Assembly: GCF_902497775.2 (NCBI RefSeq)
Contig: NZ_OZ024668.1
Location: 1,883,826 to 1,947,825 of the forward strand
Source of the DNA: Pseudomonas fluorescens
GTDB lineage: Bacteria > Pseudomonadota > Gammaproteobacteria > Pseudomonadales > Pseudomonadaceae
Length of the DNA: 64,000 bases
Direction of reading: 5' to 3'
In this document: positions 9,501-18,934 of the stretch, piece by piece
Position numbering within the stretch: position 1 is the first letter of the stretch
Layout of the letters: every line of letters begins with the position of its first letter
Translations under genes and position numbers: made by a program
Notes under the pieces: model-generated
What the model was told of the DNA's origin: nothing
What the model saw: the letters and a program-made list of their open reading frames with translations, nothing else
Databases searched by the model: none

Positions 9501-11494
9501 GCGCTGCAAGCGGCTGGCGAACACGCAACCGAAGTGAAATGGCCGCGAGGCTGCTCGGTGCGCTTGACCCAACCCTGCGTCGACTGGAGCTGCACAACGC
9601 CCACCTGGAAGATCTGCCGTCGTTGCCCGTTGACTTCACGGCGATAGAAGTATTGGTCCTTGACCTGCCTGATGTAGGTGAGTTACCCGGCGGTTTTATT
9701 TCCAGTTTCCCCAATTTGCGCGAATTGCGTCTGGTCATGCGGATCGGCCAACTCCCGACGGCAGTGATTGACCTGCCCCAATTGAGGGTGTTTGCACTCA
9801 GTGGCGCACGGATGTGGCCGCAGGCACTCGGGCCGCTGGGGCAAATCGCCTCGTTGCGAGAGCTGCATATCGGCAATCTGACCTATCCCGCTCCACGACC
9901 CGGAATGTCCGCTATAGAGGCAAGGACCTGGAGCGTCGACGAGATGACCGCCATAACCGGCAACAACCGCCTTGAGCGTTTGTCGATCGAGTCGTGCCGG
10001 GCAGTGTTCGCGGATGGGGTGTTCGGCGTGCTTGCGCAGTTGCCGAACCTTGTTGACCTCGACCTCTCGCGCAACTCCATCACCTTGGAAGAGGAGAACA
10101 TTTCGGCCCTGGTGCACGTGCGTGAGCTGGATTTAAGCAGCAACCCACTGTATGAAGATGCCAATGTTACGCCGTTGCGAGCATTGCGTTGTCTGAACCT
10201 GAGCTATACACGCAGCGGTTGGCCAATCGGGCTTGAACAGTTGCCGCACATCGAACGTGCGAATCTGGCTCCCATGGATCTGACCACGGTACCGGTGAAT
10301 GCCGGTCTGGTTCCCGGGCTGTCCCTGTCCGTTGCCGGGCTGCAGACAATCGACCGGGAGCGGGTGCTGCGGGAAATGAGCTCGATTGGCAATGAAAGAG
10401 GCGCCGATCACGATCCCGTGCGCTTGTCCCGAGCGGACGTGGGGGCGTGGACATCCAGTGAGTCTGAAGACGAGGAAGCTGAAGAAGATGGCCTGGCCGC
10501 CTCGTTGTTCGAGGGGATGGCGGTTGAAGACAGGCGCTTGGCCGACCAGCTCGAGGCTCAGGACAGCCCCGGCAGCCGGGCCTTCTTTGGCTTGATGCGC
10601 CGAACTTTGGCCCGCGCCACTGACGAGCGTCAAGCGGAGGTGCTTGAACAGATCCAGGCTATCGTGCTGCGGATGTTCATCGAGCAGACCCGAGAGGAGT
10701 TCTATCAGGTAGCCTTGGATGAAGGCTGTAGCGACTCCGACGCCCAGCGTTTTGCCGATCTGCAGGGCCTGGCCGAGGCGGACCGGATCGCCGCCACCGC
10801 GCTGGAGGGCGAGCGGCGCGCCGAGTTGATCGAGCTGGGGTTGTCGTTGTGGCGGCTGCGCTACCTGCGCGAGTCTGTCCTCAAGCACTACCGGGACTGG
10901 CTGTCCGAAAGGCGCCGTGCCGGGGTGCGGGTGACGGACGACTATGCTGAAATCGAATTGTATATCCGTATTGCCTTGACCCAGCGGCTGGGGCTGCGCC
11001 ACCAGCCGACGGTCCAGCGGTACGCCGAACTGGTGGAGTGGATGACGCCAGCCATGGCCGACCAGGTGGAGCGTGAGGTACTGGCTGCGCAACAGGAGTA
11101 CTTTCCCCGCGCACTGGTTGATCAACCGTTCTGGCAGAACCATATCAGTGCCGAAGAATGCGCTCCCTGGAGCTTTCGGGTCGAGGAAGTCCTGCAGGAC
11201 ATGCGTGTGGGCGAGGAGGTGCCGCAGGATCTGGAGGAGCCGGCGCGTACACATCTGCTGCAACTGCTGCGCCAGGCACGCGAGCGCATCGCCTCGCAGG
11301 CGGGTGTTACCGTCAACCCAGGCCCACTGCAATTGGACGATGAGAACCACCGCCTGCAAGCCTACAACGTGTTGCCGGCAATGATCGACAGGGCCAGGTT
11401 GGAGTACACCCGCCAAGTGCTCACTGACTTCTTCGCTTCCCGCGCGCCGCAAAGCCCGCAGCCGGGCCCCTCCGGTACCCAGCGACGTACCTGA
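6581..11494 (+). CDS. NEL-type E3 ubiquitin ligase / dermonecrotic-toxin-like protein, paralogue P1
   Basis: A 1637-residue protein. The order is: a toxin-like N-terminal half of the family shared by P1-P5 (phrase YRPILEHNGAGSWHHSLERP near 525-545), leucine-rich repeats about 1000-1250 (LVDLDLSRNSITL, VRELDLSSNPLYE), an acidic linker (SSESEDEEAEEDG near 1290), and a C-terminal NEL domain. NEL domains of IpaH, SspH and SlrP form a thioester with ubiquitin through the Cys of a Cys-x-Asp motif; here it is Cys1383-Ser-Asp. P1 lacks the hydrophobic stretch near residue 430-500 found in P2-P5 and one of the two PGW modules, so it is a shortened form. There is no signal peptide; the secretion route is unknown. 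Host-directed effector is inference. Confidence 0.8.
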   Translation: MFLHSSDQSSALLPGHAIGFIPSVFSPLEQEGLALWLQNADPAKRQALMRVRAEGRALRLAFTEAIAKIQSLYQFSQPKLEQMAREANGQVVDTVNGQFLVFKPASSNLPDRLDQVLQSNRSLYEAALQNFSEHELVALAGNPFVKMAVPQEFDIFAGFTGKEKQATQAINSIIVYPDEGTVYALRVRNLDLGKQYQEYLQSTFKGDRLLSLKCAAAVNVLREELLIAEIKGQVTADAQRAITLFLDRAAQGDQRYDYLTDSNPQKSTAFNGCRIWSLRLLEDVPLSEVLLFCAEQTQSACIAFLPGHAQPLKVYPTRAAFFADLVHQLDATAFANYFLRFVPRSARPAALQAMRANEDAQRLDLLNLRAVPLDKGLNWHWYEQMRQRISKDAEFLAVPTETVMGRKNFVRISDFVETTRTHLMLAAGIGFEGREENEGQVACDYVLPLNWVILPDGHYVRWASNLSGHALPTGLELDPANAQGVTQSSLGRSIRINGRNFLIQHDAQLGKERLDIVGDQNAYRPILEHNGAGSWHHSLERPERWGRLSLLRRLGAWLDDLDDDTLLLAGRLAGVSNDRLHRVYSEDERPPALLRWSIEQLRLIAKTESIMRLIKDGRPVPSEYEVPLLTEFHQQYGAAESHNRPRRSPQTGEEYCAADCGAPPAVLFLEWYDRLFRVIFTRITIRDLPPAGQVASEAQIGELRQHFPGLPVLLLEELIEASSPTMLSTLGRGMPDPDLFERSQRAWNAFRLTRALMGFRNPAGAHSDTHRLAFALLARLPGWQVDLNLALYGRSSWSFPLARHRPVAEAPSWGLSEGHLGWTITRMDVNNLLQERRVTDFYRALLDLIGAPQRTRLGLGMHEGERLRNLLSERAYAEPGDAMALLGIEQPPITLHPDGVWRRLRAMRGTGGHFERESPQQRLQLLFPRGSVEHVGRIEQALLRQGPPLTHALDALEDERLRLDGAMRGWIGQSAASGWRTRNRSEMAARLLGALDPTLRRLELHNAHLEDLPSLPVDFTAIEVLVLDLPDVGELPGGFISSFPNLRELRLVMRIGQLPTAVIDLPQLRVFALSGARMWPQALGPLGQIASLRELHIGNLTYPAPRPGMSAIEARTWSVDEMTAITGNNRLERLSIESCRAVFADGVFGVLAQLPNLVDLDLSRNSITLEEENISALVHVRELDLSSNPLYEDANVTPLRALRCLNLSYTRSGWPIGLEQLPHIERANLAPMDLTTVPVNAGLVPGLSLSVAGLQTIDRERVLREMSSIGNERGADHDPVRLSRADVGAWTSSESEDEEAEEDGLAASLFEGMAVEDRRLADQLEAQDSPGSRAFFGLMRRTLARATDERQAEVLEQIQAIVLRMFIEQTREEFYQVALDEGCSDSDAQRFADLQGLAEADRIAATALEGERRAELIELGLSLWRLRYLRESVLKHYRDWLSERRRAGVRVTDDYAEIELYIRIALTQRLGLRHQPTVQRYAELVEWMTPAMADQVEREVLAAQQEYFPRALVDQPFWQNHISAEECAPWSFRVEEVLQDMRVGEEVPQDLEEPARTHLLQLLRQARERIASQAGVTVNPGPLQLDDENHRLQAYNVLPAMIDRARLEYTRQVLTDFFASRAPQSPQPGPSGTQRRT

Positions 11495-11506
11495 TCCAGC
11501 CGTAGC

Positions 11507-11536
11507 ACAAGAAAGGGGCGTACGCCCTTTTCTTGT
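11507..11536. terminator. Bidirectional terminator between P1 and the SDR gene
   Basis: Inverted repeat ACAAGAAAGGGGCG-TA-CGCCCTTTTCTTGT, 14-bp arms with one mismatch, ending in T-rich runs on both strands. It lies between two convergent genes, 12 bp after the P1 stop. Confidence 0.75.
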
Positions 11537-11551
11537 TGACAGGGTTGCTAT

Positions 11552-12319
11552 TCAGCTCAAAAAACCGCCATCGACATTCAGCGCCACACCCGTGGTATAG
11601 CTCGATGCATCGCTGGCCAGGTACAGCACCGCTCCGGCCATTTCCTTCGGATCAGCCACCCGCTTGAGCGGGATCTGTTGCAGCGCAGTATTGAGAATGG
11701 CGTCGTTCTTGACCAGTGCCGAGGCGAACTTGGTGTCGGTCAGGCCCGGCAGCAAGGCGTTGCAACGAATGCCGAACGGCGCGCATTCCTTGGCGAAGAC
11801 CTTGGTCATGTTGATCACCGCGGCCTTGGTCACCGAGTAGATGCCCTGGAAAATCCCCGGTGAGACGCCATTGATCGAGGCGACGTTGATGATGCTGCCG
11901 CCGCCGTTGTCGCGCATCAGCTTGCCCGCTTGCACCGACATGAAGAAGTAGCCACGGATATTGACGTCGACGGTCTTCTGGAAGGCGCCAAGATCAGTGT
12001 CCAGCACGTTGCAGAACTGCGGGTTGGTGGCGGCGTTGTTGACCAGGATGTCCAGGCGGCCGAACTGCTCGCGAATGCTGGCGAACACCTGGCTGATCTG
12101 CTCCATCTCACCGATATGACAGGCAATGGCTGTGGCCTTGCCGCCGGCGGCGATGATTGCATCGGCGACTTGCTGGCAGCCCTCGAGCTTGCGGCTGGAG
12201 ACGATCACGTGGGCGCCTTGCTGGGCCAGCAGGTGGGCGATGGCTTCGCCGATACCGCGGCTGGCGCCGGAAACGAAGGCTATTTTACCGTCGAGGTCGA
12301 ACAGTTGGGTCTTGGACAT
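11552..12319 (-). CDS. SDR family NAD(P)-dependent oxidoreductase
   Basis: A 255-residue classical short-chain dehydrogenase/reductase. It has the Rossmann motif GASRGIG (residues 18-24), the NNAA motif, the active-site Ser of NVAS, and YSVTK. The C-terminal phrase VLYLASDASSYTTGVALNVDGG is typical of FabG-like members. The substrate is not set by the sequence. It follows the phosphotransferase gene by 22 bp on the same strand. That pairing is common in Pseudomonas and usually placed in fatty-acid or acyl-CoA metabolism. Confidence 0.9.
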   Translation of the reverse strand: MSKTQLFDLDGKIAFVSGASRGIGEAIAHLLAQQGAHVIVSSRKLEGCQQVADAIIAAGGKATAIACHIGEMEQISQVFASIREQFGRLDILVNNAATNPQFCNVLDTDLGAFQKTVDVNIRGYFFMSVQAGKLMRDNGGGSIINVASINGVSPGIFQGIYSVTKAAVINMTKVFAKECAPFGIRCNALLPGLTDTKFASALVKNDAILNTALQQIPLKRVADPKEMAGAVLYLASDASSYTTGVALNVDGGFLS

Positions 12320-12341
12320 GATTTTTTCCTGGTTGTAGTCG

Positions 12342-13409
12342 TCAGAGGCTGGACGTGGCGATGACCTGCAGGCTCATGTGCTCAAGCAGTTTGTTCATAT
12401 GGATGAACTGGGCAAAGCGCTTGTCGTGGGTCTGGCCATGGTAAAAGCGGTAATAGATCTGCTGGACGATGCCGGCCAGGCGGAACAGGCCGTAGGTGTA
12501 GTAGAAATCGTAGTTATCAATCCGGATGCCGGCGCGTTCGGCGTAATAGTCGACGAACTGCTGGCGGCTCAGCATGCCCGGGGCGTTGCTCGGCTGGCGG
12601 CGCATCAGTTGCACCGGCGCCGGGTCATTGGCTTCGATCCAGTAGGCCAGGGTGTTGCCCAGGTCCATCAGCGGGTCGCCGAGGGTGGTCATTTCCCAGT
12701 CGAGCACGCCAATGATGAGCATCGGGTTGTCGGCGTCGAGGATGACGTTGTCGAAGCGGTAGTCGTTGTGCACGATTGCAGGCCTGGGGTGGTCGGCCGG
12801 CATCTTCTCGCGCAGCCAGGCGATAACCTTTTCCCAGCGCGGCGCATCCGGGGTCATGGCCTTTTCGTAGCGGCTGCTCCAGCCTTCGATCTGGCGTTGC
12901 ACATAGCCGTCAGGCTTGCCCAGGTCGCCCAGGCCGCAGGCGTTGTAGTCGACCTGGTGCAACTCGACCAGGCGATCGATGAAGCTCTTGCACAGCGCCT
13001 CGCTGCGCTGGGCGTCCAGGCCAAGCTCTGCGGGCAAGTCCGAGCGCAGGATGATGCCCTTGACCCGGTCCATGACATAGAACTCGCCGCCGATCAGCGA
13101 CTCGTCGGTGCAGTGCACATAGGCCTTGGGGCAGTAGGGGAAGCCGCTGTTGAGCTGGTTGAGAATGCGAAACTCACGGCCCATGTCGTGGGCCGACTTG
13201 GCCTTGTGGCCGAAGGGCGGGCGACGCAGCACGAACTCCCGCTCGGGGTACTGCACCAGGTAGGTCAGGTTCGAGGCGCCGCCGGGGAACTGGCTGATTG
13301 TCGGCGAGCCGCTCAGGCCGGCGATATGCGCCTTCAGGTAAGGGTCGATGACGCCGGCATCGAGTTCTTCGCCGGGGCGTACCTGGGTGGACTGGTCAGT
13401 GAGCGTCAT
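12342..13409 (-). CDS. APH-type phosphotransferase family protein
   Basis: A 355-residue member of the aminoglycoside phosphotransferase/choline kinase fold, of the group fused to ACAD10/11 in animals. Visible are the nucleotide-binding opening (PGGASNLTYLVQ), the catalytic loop HNDYRFDNVIL and the metal-binding DWEMTTLGDPLMDLG. It probably phosphorylates a small hydroxyl compound, perhaps a hydroxyacyl-CoA as proposed for ACAD11-like systems. It is not an antibiotic-resistance gene by context. It is first in a likely two-gene operon with the SDR gene. A perfect ATTGGCCAAT palindrome lies at 13440-13449, about 30 bp upstream. Confidence 0.85.
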   Translation of the reverse strand: MTLTDQSTQVRPGEELDAGVIDPYLKAHIAGLSGSPTISQFPGGASNLTYLVQYPEREFVLRRPPFGHKAKSAHDMGREFRILNQLNSGFPYCPKAYVHCTDESLIGGEFYVMDRVKGIILRSDLPAELGLDAQRSEALCKSFIDRLVELHQVDYNACGLGDLGKPDGYVQRQIEGWSSRYEKAMTPDAPRWEKVIAWLREKMPADHPRPAIVHNDYRFDNVILDADNPMLIIGVLDWEMTTLGDPLMDLGNTLAYWIEANDPAPVQLMRRQPSNAPGMLSRQQFVDYYAERAGIRIDNYDFYYTYGLFRLAGIVQQIYYRFYHGQTHDKRFAQFIHMNKLLEHMSLQVIATSSL

Positions 13410-13439
13410 GCTTTCCCCTTATGATCGAAGCCAGAGATT

Positions 13440-13449
13440 ATTGGCCAAT
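13440..13449. promoter_or_regulatory. ATTGGCCAAT palindrome upstream of the phosphotransferase gene
   Basis: A perfect 10-bp palindrome 30 bp before the start codon, in a locally AT-richer stretch. Possibly an operator overlapping the promoter; no further support. Confidence 0.25.
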
Positions 13450-13554
13450 CTAATGCTTGCCGCCCAGGCCGACAAGGCTGCGCAGGCCTTATAGGTGAGC
13501 GTGTTGCAGGGCAATCAGCAGGCCTGATCGGTGCTGCGGAGCTAATTATCTAGT

Positions 13555-13608
13555 GCCTCGGCCCCGCGCCGTCTTGATCGAATGCGCTCTCAATCCGTAC
13601 GCGAGGCC
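13555..13608 (+). promoter_or_regulatory. Leader hairpin before NEL paralogue P2
   Basis: GCCTCG (13555-13560) can pair with CGAGGC (13602-13607). Alternatively GGCCCCGC (13560-13567) can pair with GCGAGGCC (13601-13608) with one mismatch. Either pairing buries the GAGG Shine-Dalgarno, 7 bp before ATG 13614. The loop is long, so this is the weakest of the five leaders. An AT-rich hexamer TATCTA lies at 13547, 67 bp before the ATG. Confidence 0.25.
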
Positions 13609-13613
13609 GCATC

Positions 13614-16600
13614 ATGACTGATGACACACTCAAGACTCTAAAATCTCACGATACCTTCTTCCACGGGCAGATCCCCAACTGGATAAAACATTCCAGCACC
13701 TACGCTATCGAGGAACTGCACCAGCGCCAGTTGCCCGCGAGCCAGCCGCCTGCAGATACAGGCGTGTCGCTACGCGAGGCATTGACCACCAGCCGCCGGC
13801 GCAGTCAGGCTTCCAGCACGGCGGCGGCGACCGTGCTACGAGGTCTGAAAGGGATCAGCGAGTTCGCTGAACCGCTGTTGGTCGCAGAGATCAAGCGGCG
13901 CTTCAAGCTGGATGTCGATACAACGGCCAACGAATTCGTCCACATGCGTAATGATGCCTCGCTTCGGGAAGACCGCTTGGATGCCGTACTGATCTCACGG
14001 CAATCGCTGCTGCAGGCCGCCTTGCAGAATTTCGCCGTAGCCGATGTCGATGCCTTTCACGCCGACGCTTACAGCGCACTGGCGCCGCTTGATGCCCTGC
14101 AAGCTTTCCCCGCCACAGTTGACCCTGAGCGACGCGCCCACCAGTCAATTCGATACACGAGCAAGCTATCGATCAGCACTCGCGATTTCGCCGAAATGTG
14201 CCGCGAGCTGGATCTTGGCCAACGCTATCAAGACCATCTGCAATCGGTGCTCGACGCGCCCGCGACTCGTGATTCGGTACGCCAGGCATTGACGGCGGCG
14301 GCCAGGGACCTGAGTAAAGCCCAGGTCGACGCGGCACGTGTCGCCGGGCATATCAGCGAGCCCGCTTACCGCATGCTGAAAAAACTGCTGGCGCAGTCCG
14401 CCACCGCGCGTGCTGGGCAGACCCTGCAGGTCGCGAAGGTTTACGACGACGGCACCCGCGTTAGTTTTTTCGACGACTCGGCGTGCTACCAGTTGAATCT
14501 GTTCGGTACCACCCTGGGAGGCGGTTTAGTGCTGATCAGCCCGGACCCTGATACTGCGCAACTGCCGGTGCCGCTGGTGGTGTTCATGCCGGGTGATGCC
14601 AAACCAGTCCAGGAATTCTATTCCTATGTCGAGTTCTATGACGATTTAAAGGAGCGTTTGCAGAACAAGGATTTTCGGCGCTTTTTCAGCCGCTTTCTCC
14701 CGCGTCGAGGGCAAGCACAGATCGTTGCCAAGTTGACCTCGAACAGCAGTTGGCTGGCGCAACGACCTCAGGCCATGGCGGTGCGCGGCGAGTTGTACAA
14801 CTATCTATATGATCTGATGCTGGTCAGGGCCAAGGATGACGCCGCAGTACTGGCGGTACCCACCCATGCCGTGGATCGGGATGCCTGGCGCACTGAGCTG
14901 GAGCACTACTTCGAACTGGGGCTGAGCATGCTCAATGTCGGGGCTTTCTTCGCTCCGGGGCTGGGCGAAGTCATGCTGGTGGTCATGGGCGCGGAGTTCG
15001 TTGCTGAGCTGTTTCACGGTGTGCAAGCCTGGGAGGCTAATGACAAAGAGCAGGCGCTGGATTACCTGAAGTCGTTCTGTGTCAACCTGGCGATTACTGC
15101 CGGGCTCGGCGTCGTGGCTGGGCGCGTGGCGCCCGAGTTGCACCAGCCACTGGCGGTGGATGCGCTGCAGGCGGTGGAGTTGCCCAATGGCCAGATTCGC
15201 CTGTGGCGACCGGAGCTTGCCCCCTACGATTGCGGCGCCGAAATTCTCCAGGAGCAGTCGGCGGACGCACGGGGTGTGTATAGCGTCGGCAGCAAGACCT
15301 ACATCAGGGTCGACGGCAAAACCCTGCAGATCGCCAAGGATGCCAACCTCGATAAATGGCGTGTCGAGCACCCCGACGATCCACAGGCTTATCGGCCGCC
15401 GCTTGAGCATAACGGCCAGGGGAGTTGGCATCATTCACTGGAGCGGCCGGACACCTGGTCCCGCACGACGCTGGTGCGCAGGCTGGGGCATCGCTTCGAG
15501 GGCTGGCCTGATGAGCTGCTTGAGCGCATGGCGGATGTCAGCGGCGTCAGTGAAACCGAACTGCGCCGTGTTTACAGTGACGACCAACCCCTCCCGATAC
15601 AGTTGGCCGATACCCTGAACCGGTTCGAAGTCGACCGGCTGATCACCACGCAGATCAGCAAGGTTCGCTCGGGCCAAGGGCTGCAAAGCGGCTTCAGTTA
15701 CCCCGTTGCGCTGTTGCCGGAGTTGCCCGGCTGGCCAGGTGGCAGGGCCATCGAGCTCTACTCCAGCGCCGAGTATTGGGGGGTACCGAGCGTTTACGGT
15801 ACCCCGGCACAAGGGGTAGCGGCCATCAAGCTGTCGCGCGACGATTTGCTCAACGGGCGCTTGCTCGGCAAGGTCATCCAAACGTTGAACCACATGGAGT
15901 TGACCACGTGGTTTGGAGGCGATTACCGGGTGCGCGGGCAAACTGAGTTGGGGGCCCAACTTGCCGACCACATGCTGATGTCGAGGATGCGCATTTTTGC
16001 GAGTGTTTCCAACGGCATGGAGGGTGTCAGCGATCCATTGCAAATCGCCTTGCAGCGAGATTTTCCGGGGCTGTCGCGGCCCGTTGCACAATCGTTGGCC
16101 GAAGCGGCCGATGCCTCGCAACGCAGCCGCTGGCAAACCAGCCAACGGGTGCCCTTGAGGCTTGCCGAGCGTGCCCGCGAGGCTTCCCGGCGGGTGCGCC
16201 TGTCGCGGGCCTGTGAGGGCTTTGAGTTCAGTTACCTGGCCAGCGACGACACCTACACGCTGGCGCTGCGTCTACTGGCGCAGATGCCCGGCTGGACGAA
16301 CACCGTGCACCTGAGCGTGCGTACCGGCAGTGAAGCCGGCAACGAGATCGTCAGCATCGGGCGTGCTGATGCACGGGTGCGCAAAACCCTGGTCAGAACT
16401 TCGCAGGGGTGGCGCGCCTTTGACGAGCAAGGCGAGACGCTGGGCAGTATCAACAGGGACGACCACGGTTTTTTCAACAGCCTGCTGCAGGCATTGCCGG
16501 ATAGCGAACGTGTGGCACTGGGCCTGCACATTGGCGACAACGCCGCCCTGCGCCGCGTGCTGCTCAAGCAGGTAGCCCAGCAGCCTGCCAAGGCAAGGCT

Positions 16601-18821
16601 GGCGCTGGGCATGGCGGTGGACCCTGTTGGCTTCAGGCGGCCCCTACAGGTCGGGGCCGGGCGCCGTGGCTACCCATTGGGCGGAGTGGTCGGGCGCCTG
16701 TTACCTCGCACCCATGAACAGCGGCTCAGAAGCCTGTTTCCAGACTACAGCGAAGTGCAGTTGCGCAACTTTTTCAGGAATGTGGATTTGCAGGGCGAAA
16801 GCCTGCAGAGCGTAATCGGCGATCTGGAGCAGGAGCTGGAGACCGAACGACAAGGCTTGTCGGCCTGGGTAGACCAAGGTGCATCGGCCACGGTTCGCGA
16901 ACGGCGCAGGCAACTGGCGACGCAGTTGCTGGATGTATGGCAATTACGTCGCCGGGCGCCACTTGAAGTCAGTGAGTACCACTTGGATGAAGCGCCTGGT
17001 TACCGGCTGACACTGAGCCTCCCGCAGGTTGATGCGCTGCCACCCCTGACGAGCGAAATCGACCAGATTCTGGAACTCGAGTTGCACTACATGCCGGCTA
17101 TCAGCGAATTACCTAGCACTTTCCTGCGTGCCTTTCCGAATTTGCGCCGGTTGAGTGTGCGTAGCACCCCCCTCATTGAACTCCCTGAAAACCTGGCGCA
17201 ACTGAGTGAGTTGCAGGTGCTGGTACTTGACCATACCCGAACAGGTCTCGCCAATCTTCAGCGTTTGAGCGGGCTTGCACACTTGCACTTGCTTGAGCTC
17301 AGAGATGTCTCGCCGTCACCGGCCCTGGTCTCGGCCGCGCAAATGGCGCCCTTGCGCCAACTAACGGCCTTGCGCGTGTTGTCGCTGATGGACAACGAAG
17401 TCAGCTTCGGGCCGGGGGTCTTCGCCGAGCTGGCACAGCTACCGGATCTGCGTGAGCTGTACTTGTTCCACAATAACATCACGCTGAGCGAGGCCGATGT
17501 TACGCAGCTGGCCGGCCTCACCACCTTGAGGGAGCTGTCCCTGGGCCGTAATCCGTTGCGGCTGTCCCCGGACATCAGCCGCATGCCTGCGCTGCGTCTT
17601 TTGCTGTTGAACGAGGCACAACTCACTACCTGGCCGGTTGGGCTGCTGACCACTTCACCCATGGAGGTCAGGCTCGACGGCAATGTCATCACCGAGGTGC
17701 CGGTTGGCGCGGGCCTGATGCGAGGGCTGTCGTTTGGTTATCAGAATATGAGCGAGGATCTCACTACCCGGCTGATCCGTGAACGAATGCAGGTGCAACC
17801 CGAGCCGGGGGCGGACGTTCTCATGGAAAACATGGAGTATGGGGATACCGATGATGATGACCTGAGCGCCTATCAGCAGTTGACTGTCGCTCAGCGCCAG
17901 ACCGCGCTGGATCTGTTTCAACTGCACGGGTCTCGGCCATTGCGGCGCTTGCTGGCGCGGTTGCTGAACAACAGACAAATCACCGAGGCTCAGGCCGTGC
18001 GGATGATCGAGGCGGCAGTGGCGGAACCTGAGGGGTTGGGTGAGCAACTGTTCAGTCAGGCGGATAACGCTGAAACATGCGAAGACCGCGACATCGTGGT
18101 GTTCAGTGATATGCAGGGGCTGCAAGAGGCCCATCAGGCGCTTGGCCAGCTTGCCCAGGCACAAGGTGACGAGGCAAGTCGCCAATTGCTCGCCCTGGGC
18201 ATCAGCCGCTGGCGGCTGCAGCGCCTGCGTACCTACGTGGCGGCACAAATTCGTGGCTGGCACGCCGATCAAGATTTCCGGGAATTCATCGATGATGTCG
18301 AGGTGGAGCTGTATTTCCGTATTCACCTGGCGGACAGGTTACGCTTGCGTAATCAACCCACAGCGATGGAGTACGATCAAACTGTTTCCTGGGTCACCAA
18401 CGCTATGTTGGCCGAGGCGGCGCGGGTTATCCGCGAGGACCAGACGGGTTTGCTGCCGGAATGGATGACCAACGAAGTCTACTGGCAGGCGTATCTCAAG
18501 CGTGTGTACAAAGCGCGTTTTGCTGCATTATCGTTTCAACTGGCAGCTCTATTCGACCCGGCAATCGAATTTATGGACGAACTGAAGCGGCTACGGGGTT
18601 CGCAACCGGACCTGACCATGGCGCTTCCTGCGGTAGAGGGTGAGACGGCTGGACAGCTGGCGTTGGCATTTGGCGTAGCGCAAAGCGAGCTGCCACGGTT
18701 AGCTTATGATGAAGCCGCATGGATTCAGGCCTACAGAAAACTGCAGGACGCCAGGGAGGCGAAGGAAAATGAACTCCCCGGGATCCTGACGAGAGAAGAA
18801 ATCGGGCGTAATGCCGGGTAG
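13614..18821 (+). CDS. NEL-type E3 ubiquitin ligase / dermonecrotic-toxin-like protein, paralogue P2
   Basis: A 1735-residue protein, the longest of the five. Residues 1-400 form the dermonecrotic-toxin-like region. About 430-510 is a hydrophobic helical pair (FELGLSMLNVGAFFAPGLGE... then LAITAGLGVVAGRV). Two PGW modules follow, then leucine-rich repeats about 1125-1380 (LRELYLFHNNITL, LRELSLGRNPLRL), then the NEL domain. The catalytic motif Cys1489-Glu-Asp sits in NAETCEDRDIVVFSD, very close to the TETCEDR phrase of Shigella IpaH proteins. This makes it the best candidate of the set for active ubiquitin transfer. It ends 145 bp before P3, with a strong terminator between. Confidence 0.87.
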   Translation: MTDDTLKTLKSHDTFFHGQIPNWIKHSSTYAIEELHQRQLPASQPPADTGVSLREALTTSRRRSQASSTAAATVLRGLKGISEFAEPLLVAEIKRRFKLDVDTTANEFVHMRNDASLREDRLDAVLISRQSLLQAALQNFAVADVDAFHADAYSALAPLDALQAFPATVDPERRAHQSIRYTSKLSISTRDFAEMCRELDLGQRYQDHLQSVLDAPATRDSVRQALTAAARDLSKAQVDAARVAGHISEPAYRMLKKLLAQSATARAGQTLQVAKVYDDGTRVSFFDDSACYQLNLFGTTLGGGLVLISPDPDTAQLPVPLVVFMPGDAKPVQEFYSYVEFYDDLKERLQNKDFRRFFSRFLPRRGQAQIVAKLTSNSSWLAQRPQAMAVRGELYNYLYDLMLVRAKDDAAVLAVPTHAVDRDAWRTELEHYFELGLSMLNVGAFFAPGLGEVMLVVMGAEFVAELFHGVQAWEANDKEQALDYLKSFCVNLAITAGLGVVAGRVAPELHQPLAVDALQAVELPNGQIRLWRPELAPYDCGAEILQEQSADARGVYSVGSKTYIRVDGKTLQIAKDANLDKWRVEHPDDPQAYRPPLEHNGQGSWHHSLERPDTWSRTTLVRRLGHRFEGWPDELLERMADVSGVSETELRRVYSDDQPLPIQLADTLNRFEVDRLITTQISKVRSGQGLQSGFSYPVALLPELPGWPGGRAIELYSSAEYWGVPSVYGTPAQGVAAIKLSRDDLLNGRLLGKVIQTLNHMELTTWFGGDYRVRGQTELGAQLADHMLMSRMRIFASVSNGMEGVSDPLQIALQRDFPGLSRPVAQSLAEAADASQRSRWQTSQRVPLRLAERAREASRRVRLSRACEGFEFSYLASDDTYTLALRLLAQMPGWTNTVHLSVRTGSEAGNEIVSIGRADARVRKTLVRTSQGWRAFDEQGETLGSINRDDHGFFNSLLQALPDSERVALGLHIGDNAALRRVLLKQVAQQPAKARLALGMAVDPVGFRRPLQVGAGRRGYPLGGVVGRLLPRTHEQRLRSLFPDYSEVQLRNFFRNVDLQGESLQSVIGDLEQELETERQGLSAWVDQGASATVRERRRQLATQLLDVWQLRRRAPLEVSEYHLDEAPGYRLTLSLPQVDALPPLTSEIDQILELELHYMPAISELPSTFLRAFPNLRRLSVRSTPLIELPENLAQLSELQVLVLDHTRTGLANLQRLSGLAHLHLLELRDVSPSPALVSAAQMAPLRQLTALRVLSLMDNEVSFGPGVFAELAQLPDLRELYLFHNNITLSEADVTQLAGLTTLRELSLGRNPLRLSPDISRMPALRLLLLNEAQLTTWPVGLLTTSPMEVRLDGNVITEVPVGAGLMRGLSFGYQNMSEDLTTRLIRERMQVQPEPGADVLMENMEYGDTDDDDLSAYQQLTVAQRQTALDLFQLHGSRPLRRLLARLLNNRQITEAQAVRMIEAAVAEPEGLGEQLFSQADNAETCEDRDIVVFSDMQGLQEAHQALGQLAQAQGDEASRQLLALGISRWRLQRLRTYVAAQIRGWHADQDFREFIDDVEVELYFRIHLADRLRLRNQPTAMEYDQTVSWVTNAMLAEAARVIREDQTGLLPEWMTNEVYWQAYLKRVYKARFAALSFQLAALFDPAIEFMDELKRLRGSQPDLTMALPAVEGETAGQLALAFGVAQSELPRLAYDEAAWIQAYRKLQDAREAKENELPGILTREEIGRNAG

Positions 18822-18830
18822 AAGACGGTT

Positions 18831-18884
18831 AGCGCTTGAAACAAAAAACCGAAGCCCAGGCTTCGGTTTTTTGTTTCAAGCGCT
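18831..18884 (+). terminator. Terminator after P2, 26-bp perfect palindrome
   Basis: Two perfect 26-bp arms (18831-18856 and 18859-18884) separated by CA. The inner part AACCGAAGCC-CA-GGCTTCGGTT is flanked by A- and T-runs. It should end P2 transcription and so give P3 its own promoter. The same inner stem occurs after P3. Confidence 0.85.
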
Positions 18885-18934
18885 TTTGGGCAGATATATA
18901 TACCGCTGTCAAACCGTCACGGGGTGCTCAACTG

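Noticed and set aside
12342..13409. Aminoglycoside resistance gene
   Set aside because: The fold is APH-like, but sequence features and the SDR partner point to the ACAD10/11-type metabolic group.
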